Origin: Saprospiraceae bacterium
Lineage (GTDB): Bacteria; Bacteroidota; Bacteroidia; Chitinophagales; Saprospiraceae
Direction: 5' to 3'
NCBI GenBank assembly: GCA_016717145.1
Contig: JADKGD010000073.1
Span: forward strand, 124,001-188,000
Length of the DNA: 64,000 bases
Shown here: positions 57,209-64,000 of the stretch, piece by piece
Layout of the letters: each line of letters opens with the position of its first letter
How positions within the stretch are numbered: position 1 is the first letter of the stretch
Program-made: the position numbers and the translations under genes
The notes under the pieces: model-generated
Databases searched by the model: none
What the model saw: the letters and a program-made list of their open reading frames with translations, nothing else
Told to the model about the DNA's origin: nothing

Positions 57209-58592
57209 TTAATCCAGAGTCAGTTTTGCACTTCCTTTGACGGTGAAATTACAGCCGGGCTCAACAAAAAAATCTCCTCCTGGACCAACTGTCCTGTCTA
57301 CATTTAGGAAGCAGCTGCCGTTATTATATGGCTTGATGACAATGACTGATCCTGAAGGTAATGGATTAGGTGGAATGACACCGGTCTTCCAGTTGGAAGA
57401 TGTCATCCAATCACCTTCCCCAGTGAAAGTATATGTTGTTTTTGGATTTGCAGTTGTGATTTTATAGATAATGTTGTCAGATAGATCCACCATATGTAAC
57501 TCTCCGTCTTCGGTCTCTCCAAAATCAACCATGCCCGTGTAAGATGTCGGCATTTGCTGATTTACAACTACCCAGGACGAGCCTACACGAATTATCTTAC
57601 GTAAGTTTCTGGAGAAATAATCTGCTGCAAAATACCAGCCTTTCAGACCAGGATAGGCATAACCTCTGTATACATTTCCCCCAACTACCGAACGATTATT
57701 TGACTCTCTCGGATAGTCATAGATAGGTGCAACATAGCTGGCATATGGAAGACATGGAGCCGATGTGGCATGCGGTAATGTTCCTTCAAAACAGTCCCAG
57801 CCAAAGTTGCTTCCTGCTATCTGTCCGGCAGCTCTGTAGTTTATTTCTTCACGCGCTAATTGACCCACATCCCCAATATACATATCACCGGTATATCTAT
57901 CAAAATTCCACCTGAATGGATTGCGTAAGCCATAACAATATACTGGTGATGTTGGGTTGGGATTGTCTGGTGGAATGGCATAGTTATTAGATCCGGAAGT
58001 ACTATTTATATCAATTCGCAATATCTTACCAAGTAAAGCTAAAGTGAGTCCTGACCATTGTCATCAGGATCATCACCCGAACCACCATCGCCGGTAGAAA
58101 CGTAAAGGTATCCATCCTTACCAAATGTATCTTCCCGCCATTGTGGTTGGTATTGTTGGGGTGCGGAATATTTAGTATGGGTAGCCTGGAAGTAACATTT
58201 GCTTTATCAGGGTCGACAGAATAATGGTATATCTGTCAACAATCAAATTAAAGGTGGTGGCTTGCGTATGAAAAACAAAAAAATAAACCATTATTTTTAA
58301 AATCCGGATGGAATACAAAAGAGAGCAAACCCTGTTCGTTTCCTGTGCCCAATATTTGTAATGGTGATCAACGTGTCTTTAATGTATAACTAGAATCAAA
58401 CACTTTGATCCGGCCGCCTTTTCGCCACAAAAAACACGATTGGATCCATCACCGGCATGACCTATCTGCATTGGAGAGGAAAGATTACTACTGTTTGATC
58501 ACGGTGCTGAATATAACCGTCGTGTCTTGCGCTGAGATACATGAAAGAAATAAGATAAAAAAATAATGAACAGACTTTTTTATTCGAAGCAT
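57209..58592 (-). pseudogene. PQQ-dependent sugar (glucose/sorbosone) dehydrogenase, multiple frameshifts
   Basis: A start with signal peptide MLRIKKSVHYFFILFLSCIS is at 58592. Successive frames then read PMQIGHAGDGSNRVFFVA, IKVFDSSYTLKD, TNIG-TGNEQGLL, FGKDGYLYVSTGDGGSGDDP and LLGKILRIDINSTSG, before a long clean stretch (58021-57209) with CYGLRNPFRWNFDRYTGDMY and SNNRSVVGGNVYRGYAYPG. That is the soluble PQQ-GDH/GSDH propeller in order. The last 70 residues (FTGEGDWMTSSNWKTG, VEPGCNFTVKGSAKL) are an extra carbohydrate- or surface-type tail. At least five indels are needed, so coverage was poor or the gene is decayed. Confidence 0.7.
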
Positions 58593-58708
58593 AAATTAAA
58601 GTATTCAAATTAGAATTAATATAAGTACTTATTTATAACGAATATACAATCAAATACACTACCCGAAAATAGGAAAAGAAAGGAGATAGTGACATCGGGC
58701 GTTAAATT

Positions 58709-59413
58709 TTAAGCATTTCCATCAAAAGAATTTTTTTCTTTAGCTCCGACAATCAATAGCCATAAACAAGTACCTATTTCGCCAAGACTGGCAGGAATGC
58801 TGATATAGCCCGATATACCCAGTTCTGAATAGTATGGTGAAAATGTACTTCCCATCAAATTGATAATGTAGCCAAAACAACCGGCCATAAGAAGTACACC
58901 TAATATTTTTGGTAAGATCCCTGATTTGAATACTAAATAACCAAACGGGAAAAGCCAAAGTCCCCAAAATAAGGAAACAACCGAGATGCCATTAGCATAT
59001 TGATTGAGATACATCATTACCTGCAATGGCAATTGGTCTGCCCGATATAAACTCTGAATATTCGGATTGCCGATCAAATCCAATATTGAATATTTATTTT
59101 GAAGATTGATAAAAGATATGGGTACACTCACCAATGCCAATACGACCATCATTATTGCATACTTTTTATCGACTGTAGACAGTAGTTGGTACAACATTAA
59201 AGCTAACATCATAAAAGCAGTATAACAAATAATATTACTTACCATCCCCAGCCTGAATAAAGTTTCTGACCCCGAAATATGCCGAAAAGTCAACTGCGCA
59301 TTATCCATGACTATCAGTTTAGATGGCACATACATTAAACTGAATAAGCCTGTAATCACCACTATCAGGTAAATTATGCCTGCCTTTGTGGGCTGTTTTT
59401 TGTTGGAATCCAT
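58709..59413 (-). CDS. DUF4386 domain-containing membrane protein
   Basis: 234 residues with six predicted helices. Family features: TKAGIIYLIVVITGLFSLMY at the start, LFRLGMVSNIICYTAFMMLA, LWLFPFGYLVFKSGILPKIL and a final GEIGTCLWLLIVG. Found in many bacteria with no assigned role; often near regulators or small transport genes. It follows the DUF6326 gene by 28 bases on the same strand, so the two are likely co-transcribed. Confidence 0.85.
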   Translation of the reverse strand: MDSNKKQPTKAGIIYLIVVITGLFSLMYVPSKLIVMDNAQLTFRHISGSETLFRLGMVSNIICYTAFMMLALMLYQLLSTVDKKYAIMMVVLALVSVPISFINLQNKYSILDLIGNPNIQSLYRADQLPLQVMMYLNQYANGISVVSLFWGLWLFPFGYLVFKSGILPKILGVLLMAGCFGYIINLMGSTFSPYYSELGISGYISIPASLGEIGTCLWLLIVGAKEKNSFDGNA

Positions 59414-59441
59414 GCTTTGAATACTTAAATTTGGGTTTGAG

Positions 59442-59869
59442 TTATTCTTTTGGCCATTTTATAGCGTACCAAACGATCAAAGCTGTAATGATGCTCTCAA
59501 TGATAGCTAAAAACACATAAAATGTATACCATTCATTTCTCTGCACTGAAGCTATCAAGAGCATAATCAAAGTAAAAAATAATCCAAAAACAATATTTAA
59601 AATTCTGTTGATATTGGGCTTCAGTATCAATGACAGAAATACCATTAAAGCAGGTCTTAAGCATGATCGATGCACTAAATAATTTCATCGGGCTATCCAG
59701 CAAATTATTGCCATTGATTAGACCATCAATTTTATCCAGGCACATAAAGTTCAAAATAATCTCCATACAAGTAGCAGAGTGTCACTGATGTCCAGAGCAT
59801 TGCCAATTTAACCTTGATATTTACTTCAAAATCTTTGTAACCACTATTAGAGGATTTGGTGTCAATCAT
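59442..59869 (-). CDS. DUF6326-like small membrane protein (two frameshifts)
   Basis: Rejoining three frames gives about 142 residues: MIDTKSSNSGYKDFEVNIKV, LAMLWTSVTLCYLYGDYFEL, then KIDGLINGNNLLDSPMKLFS, IMxxPALMVFLSLILKPNIN, VFGLFFTLIMLLIASVQRNE and IIESIITALIVWYAIKWPKE. Four helices and the YGDYFELYVPG motif fit the DUF6326 type. Breaks lie near 59740 and 59663. Upstream of the DUF4386 gene in the same orientation. Confidence 0.65.
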
Positions 59870-59979
59870 GATTTTTGTGTTAATATTTATATACAAGATA
59901 TACCTTATGCTTCTGACGATCAGATTAACAGAATGGTTGTAAACAAAATCGATAATAATTTTTTTTCGAATTTCTCCGG

Positions 59980-60217
59980 TTACAATCTAAGATTAGGAAC
60001 AACAACCAAAAGCGATGTTTCAAAATTGAAAAATACCACCATTAAAAAACAAAAGCAACAACTAAAATTATGTTGTCGTATTTGCTTACAAATCTGGCCA
60101 AAATGCTTAAGAATGTAGCACCACCGAGCCAAACGGCCAACGAAGTAAGCCAACAACAACTTGTACCTAACACAAAAGCCAAAACGCCCGCAAAAAATGA
60201 TTTTTAAAATGTGCCAT
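59980..60217 (-). CDS. Small CCW-motif membrane protein, MerT-like in appearance (two frameshifts)
   Basis: Adding one A near 60205 (AAAAA) and one T near 60040 (TTTTTT) gives a 79-residue protein: MAHFKKSFFAGVLAFVLGTS, CCWLTSLAVWLGGATFLSIL and ARFVSKYDNIILVVAFVFLM with a short hydrophobic end. Two to three helices and the adjacent Cys-Cys-Trp in the first helix pair resemble mercuric transport (MerT-like) or other metal-handling small proteins. No merR, merP or metal regulator is adjacent, so the metal role is speculative. The 60218-60362 gap holds only a weak stem. Confidence 0.45.
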
Positions 60218-60362
60218 GACTCTTATGATTTTTTAGCACTTATGGTAATGTTGGCAATTGATTGTGATATGGCTTCTATAAAAATATAGAATTTTGTGCC
60301 ATTGAGTAACTTTTAGCTAAAGGATTATCTTTAAACCAAATGTTATCTATAAGAGCTAAATT

Positions 60363-61846
60363 TTAATGGCCGATAAACTCTTTTGCAATGCTGAGTTGTC
60401 TGAAGATAAATCTTTTTTTATTTCTGTGTTCAGAAGTACGCTGAAGAATATCTTTAAGTGTCTCGATGACTTCGATGGTATGACTTCCTTTATTGATCAT
60501 AATGCATTCAGCCCGAGCAGCGTGACCTGCATCTGTGATCTCTGAGCGGGTTGCTAAACCTGACTTATTTAAATTTTCGAGTACTTGTGTAGCCCATATA
60601 ACTGGAACGTGAGCTGCTTCACATATCCAAAGTATTTTTTCCTGTATTTCACCCATTCGTTCAAATCCAATTTCCACCGCCAAATCACCTCTGGCAATCA
60701 TAATGCCAAAAACTTCCTGCTTCATACCTTCCAATAAGATTTCAGGTAGATTTTTGACAGATTCCGGCGTTTCTATTTTGATGATAATTTGAGGCGGATG
60801 TTCACTTTTATTGGTGATCAGATTTCTAAGTAAAGAAATGTCAGAGGGAAGTCTTACGAATGAATACCCTACTATATCGGCATTTTCGATAATAAATGGA
60901 AGACAAGAAATATCGTAAGAAGTCAAAGGAGAAATACCCAACTCTGAATCAGGAAAATTAATTCCTTTTTCATTTTTAATTTTTCTTTTATCTGATGAGA
61001 TACGGTTTATTCTGATGGCAACTTTGTCATGCTTAACCATTTCCGCTACACCTTGAATGATACCATCATCTATATAAATTCGATCTCCTTTTTTAAGACA
61101 TGAAACTATTATTTGGTTCGGTCGGGCTGATCACTACTTCTTTAGGATCAAAACCACTGGTTTCATAAGCCAACCATATCAATTGGCCTTCCTTTACTTT
61201 GACACTTCCTTTTTCTTTACCCTTATTGATTATTTTTGTTCTTATTTTAGGACCTGCCAGATCCATATAAATTTTGCATGATTTTCCTGTTTTTAAGCAA
61301 GATTTTTTAACTTTATTGATCATTTTGGACCAGACGGCTTCGCTATCATGGGCGCAATTGATTCGTGCTACATTCATCCCATTAACTATCAAACTTTTTA
61401 TAAGGGCAATCATTAGCAAAAGTATTATCGAATGTCACCAAGATAGAAGGCAGATATTCATTTTCTTTTTGACCAAATAACTTTTTACTTTTTTCATTCA
61501 GATTGGCCTGACACCATTCAAAGGTGCATTTTTCTTCCTTGTCGGGACTATATTTTATGCCCAGTCTTTGTTTGATCGCTTGTAACTGGCTTCTGATGTG
61601 ACTTTCGGCACTTGCCAGCGATGACAGTACAGCGGTATGCAGATCATTTTGTAAGTCTCTGATATCACCGCTACGCAAAATCAAATAATGCAATAGATTT
61701 TTTGCTGCATAAAATTGTGAAGGATGGAGTTGACTCAGCAAGACAGACCTTTTATCTTCCTCATTTATCATCGATGTTTCAATCAGTAATAATCTTTCTT
61801 TAATTTTTTGAGAATTTCCGGGGACATTAGCTTCATTTAATGACAA
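60363..61846 (-). CDS. Pyruvate kinase, barrel-only with long N-terminal extension (two frameshifts)
   Basis: Three frames join: residues 1-150 (extension: SQLHPSQFYAAKNLLHYLIL, LSSLASAESHIRSQLQAIKQ), then SILVTFDNTFAND-LIKSLI, VNGMNVARINCAHDSEAVWS, KIYMDLAGPKIRTK (ADP/metal site), and after the second break CLKKGDRIYIDDG, PPQIIIKIETPESVKNLPEI, FGIMIARGDLAVEIGFERM and VIWATQVLENLNKSGLATRS. The protein ends after NKKRFIFRQLSIAKEF with no C-terminal PK domain, as in a known minority class. It converts phosphoenolpyruvate and ADP to pyruvate and ATP. Breaks are at about 61400 (CCC) and 61100. Confidence 0.82.
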
Positions 61847-61937
61847 ATGTAGGTTTATTGCGAAATATCATTTGTGATAAGAGTTGACTGAAAATATGAC
61901 AAAAATCATTTCAAGTTTAAAGTGAATGAATTGCTTA

Positions 61938-62543
61938 TTATTGGTTTCCAAAATCCGAACTTTTGGTAAAATATTCCAAACCCAACATCCAGATGGCAAT
62001 AAATAAAAAACTGATTTTTGCATGATGGGTAATAATTCCATTAAGCCCGGAATAATATATGTAATTATTGACATAAAGGATCAACAGGCTGATGATGCTT
62101 AAAATCTTAAACAACATCAATTTTGATTTGAAAATAAACACGGTGATATAAAATAAGGCTATCAAAGCAAAAATGCTGGCTATTGTCGTCATCACATCAT
62201 GATATGGAGTCACCACCAAAAATGCTGCTGCCATCGATGCGAATCCGCAATACTTTATAATTGTTGCTGAAGACGAAGCAGGAATTTTTTTAGAAAATCG
62301 TTCAAAAAATATCGCACTGCTTGCACAAAGTAAAAACATGGCTCCGATGGCAAAGAGCCTTGAAGCATTGTTTTGGCCATTTATGGTTGTTTCATTAAAT
62401 AAATTGCACAGGTAGTTGTGTTTTATATCATACCCGATGGCCTTTCTATCTGATTGTGATCCACCTGGGTAATATAAAGACGATGTAGCAATAAGCAAAA
62501 CAGATGAAATCATCCCGATCAGTGTAAAGTTTTTTTTTATCAT
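61938..62543 (-). CDS. Six-helix membrane protein, unknown function
   Basis: 201 residues. Helices at about 7-24 (LIGMISSVLLIATSSLYYPG), 62-80, 96-114, 118-138, 141-158 and 175-190. A conserved-looking loop SDRKAIGYDIKHNYLCNLFN separates helices 1 and 2. The pattern is close to DUF998-type proteins but I cannot assign it firmly. It stands alone on the minus strand between the pyruvate kinase and the GNAT genes. Confidence 0.6.
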   Translation of the reverse strand: MIKKNFTLIGMISSVLLIATSSLYYPGGSQSDRKAIGYDIKHNYLCNLFNETTINGQNNASRLFAIGAMFLLCASSAIFFERFSKKIPASSSATIIKYCGFASMAAAFLVVTPYHDVMTTIASIFALIALFYITVFIFKSKLMLFKILSIISLLILYVNNYIYYSGLNGIITHHAKISFLFIAIWMLGLEYFTKSSDFGNQ

Positions 62544-62673
62544 TTTGAATAGATGCCTTTATATTAATAATTTATATATTGTTAATTTATTTAATATATT
62601 TTACGAATTAATTTATTTGTTTTTCCAATATTGTCCATCCTGTTCATTCCTAATCTCCTTTTCAAGTACATAT

Positions 62674-63111
62674 TTAACGATATAAAGTGAATTTATCATG
62701 ACTCAGATTAAATCCAAGATTTTTATAAATGATGGTGTTTTCTACACGGCTTTTATTTGTTGTTACCTCTATACTTTTTAAATTGTGTTGAACTGCATAG
62801 TCCTTTACTTTTTGTACCAATGCGCTTCCGACACCTTGGTTCCTATATTTTGTGTCAACATAAAATTCCTGAATTTCTCCCACAAGACCGCAATGATGTA
62901 ATAAGTTCTGAGTGTGAAAACTAATAAAACCAATAAGCTTGCCTTCTTCTTCAGCAACGTAATATTCGAAACTAGGATTGGTAATATTCTCCAAAAAGAT
63001 ACGCTTAAAGTCTACAGCGTCAAGTACTTCGTTTTCAAGCATACATAAGGCGTTGTGGACAAAAGCCAGATCCTTTTTTTTTGCATTTCTGATATTAATT
63101 TTTGATGTCAT
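62674..63111 (-). CDS. GNAT-family N-acetyltransferase
   Basis: 145 residues. The GNAT fold is visible: YYVAEEEGKLIGFISFHTQN (strands 2-4), VGEIQEFYVDTKYRNQGVGS (motif A, the acetyl-CoA pyrophosphate loop RNQGVGSAL), then SIEVTTNKSRVENTIIYKNL and GFNLSHDKFTLYR. Acceptor unknown; small stand-alone GNATs act on amines of antibiotics, peptides or metabolites. Cytosolic, single gene. Confidence 0.85.
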   Translation of the reverse strand: MTSKINIRNAKKKDLAFVHNALCMLENEVLDAVDFKRIFLENITNPSFEYYVAEEEGKLIGFISFHTQNLLHHCGLVGEIQEFYVDTKYRNQGVGSALVQKVKDYAVQHNLKSIEVTTNKSRVENTIIYKNLGFNLSHDKFTLYR

Positions 63112-63176
63112 TCATTTTGAAATATTAATGATGGTAAAGGATCAGTAAGATTTATTATGAAATTAAGTTGTCTTGC

Positions 63177-63773
63177 TCACTGCTGTATTAACTGTAGACG
63201 TTTCACGATGCTTCCCTTTTGTAAAATAGTCCCCGGCGACAAAACTGCATTTGCACCAATTTTTGAATGGTCTCCGACCAACGATCCAAACTTATTCATT
63301 TTAGTGTCAATAATGTTATTATCTATGTTGATCAAAATGTTTTTGTTTTCTCGCTCATTATAGTGATTGGCACATATGGCACCAGTAGCTTAAATTTACA
63401 TTTTTGCCTATTAAACTATTGCCAATATAATTAAAATGCGCAACAGACGAATTGTCCAAAATGATGGATTGTTTGATTTCGCACCCTGGTCCTATTTTTA
63501 CGGCTTTACCCAAAAATATTGGCCCCCTTAGATAAGCATGGGCACTGACAAAACAATGTTCGGAAATAATAATTTTACCTTTAAATACAACACCTTCTTC
63601 AATGATCGCATCTTTATGTATGGCTACATTGTCTTTTATGTGATATTGATCGGAAAGTAATAAAAATCATTGGAAATGGTATTATCCAGTTCATTAATTA
63701 GATCCCAGGGAGATTTATACAGCTTCATCATCCAGGGAGGAAGATCTGAAATATAGGCATTAATATCTATCAT
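63177..63773 (-). CDS. Left-handed beta-helix hexapeptide acyltransferase (frameshifts)
   Basis: Start MIDINAYISDLPPWMMKLYK at 63773. After an indel near 63660 the frame reads YHIKDNVAIHKDAIIEEGVV, FKGKIIISEHCFVSAHAYLR, GPIFLGKAVKIGPGCEIKQS and NYIGNSLIGKNVNLS, then after a second break near 63385 ANHYNERENKNI, KFGSLVGDHSKIGANAVLSP and GTILQKGSIVKR. These are hexapeptide-repeat turns forming a GlmU-like beta helix. Product about 200 residues. Probably an acetyl- or acyl-transferase for sugar nucleotides. The 63774-64000 tail holds nothing I can support. Confidence 0.72.
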
Positions 63774-64000
63774 TTTATTTGATATTGACTTAGTATTGAG
63801 TAAACCTTCAGGCTTCGATCGTCGTCGTCGCTATTTTAGCCTAAAAATAATAAACTTTCAGGACAAAAGTAAAAATACAGGCTTCAATAAGCTACATCAG
63901 GTTTCAAAGGCTTCTAAAAAAGGGTTTCATTTTCAGGCTTGCGCTGTAAGCGAATAAAACAAAATATTATTTATAATTAGAATTAATCTAAATAATTTGA

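Noticed and set aside
63157..63363. Plus-strand 68-codon frame at the right edge
   Set aside because: It is opposite the rejoined hexapeptide acyltransferase, whose repeat motifs are unmistakable.
1..64000. tRNA, rRNA, riboswitch or phage genes
   Set aside because: No cloverleaf, rRNA segment, known aptamer core, integrase or structural phage gene could be recognised by eye; a covariance-model scan would be decisive.

Overview
The window looks like a low-GC Bacteroidota chromosome, most likely a Saprospiraceae-type environmental bacterium. This rests on a type IX secretion (T9SS) C-terminal sorting domain, two TonB-dependent/outer-membrane beta-barrel receptors, DUF6090, DUF418 and DUF1835 proteins, LytS/LytTR signalling, and promoters of the Bacteroidota TTTG-N17-20-TAnnTTTG type. 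Placement below phylum is inference. No rRNA, tRNA, CRISPR array or prophage was seen.

Layout: 0-8.3 kb is a minus-strand run with a partial peptidyl-arginine deiminase, a DUF6090 trio, a Y1 (REP-associated) transposase buried in a 168-bp-period array of hairpin repeats, and three exported enzymes (penicillin-acylase-type hydrolase, cyclophilin, proline iminopeptidase). 8.6-11.8 kb is a 1047-residue T9SS-exported protein with eight Ig-like repeats. 12-24 kb is minus strand: a baeRF-like protein, an amidase with a newly noticed ATGA-coupled small gene, a SRPBCC pseudogene, a BNR-repeat/beta-helix protein, DUF1835, WD40 and DUF6544 proteins. 24-30 kb carries a P2A calcium ATPase and two tandem DUF418 membrane proteins. 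A DUF6364/PIN toxin-antitoxin operon with a readable promoter-operator sits at 30.4-31.2 kb. 31-36 kb holds lipoproteins and a beta-barrel receptor.

37.4-42.4 kb is a TetR-ABC-HlyD-TolC exporter operon whose ABC gene is damaged. 43.6-44.9 kb is a second, unrelated hairpin-repeat array. 45-51 kb contains a DUF2541-like secreted protein, an ECF sigma factor fused to an anti-sigma-like tail, a GMC oxidoreductase with its gluconate-dehydrogenase-subunit-3 partner, a LuxR regulator and a second ECF sigma with a truncated anti-sigma partner. 51-56 kb is an apparent TonB receptor-LytS-LytTR-DinB operon. 56-64 kb holds a quinone reductase, a PQQ-type sugar dehydrogenase, small membrane proteins, a barrel-only pyruvate kinase, a GNAT and a hexapeptide acyltransferase.

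A striking property is the number of reading frames broken by one-base indels in short homopolymers, increasingly dense after about 35 kb. Re-joining frames restores good family matches, so many are probably assembly/sequencing errors (as in a long-read metagenome bin) rather than true pseudogenes. I annotate the restored gene extents and say where the breaks are. Two lesions do not fit this explanation: the in-frame stop in the SRPBCC gene and the roughly 65-codon deletion in the ABC exporter.
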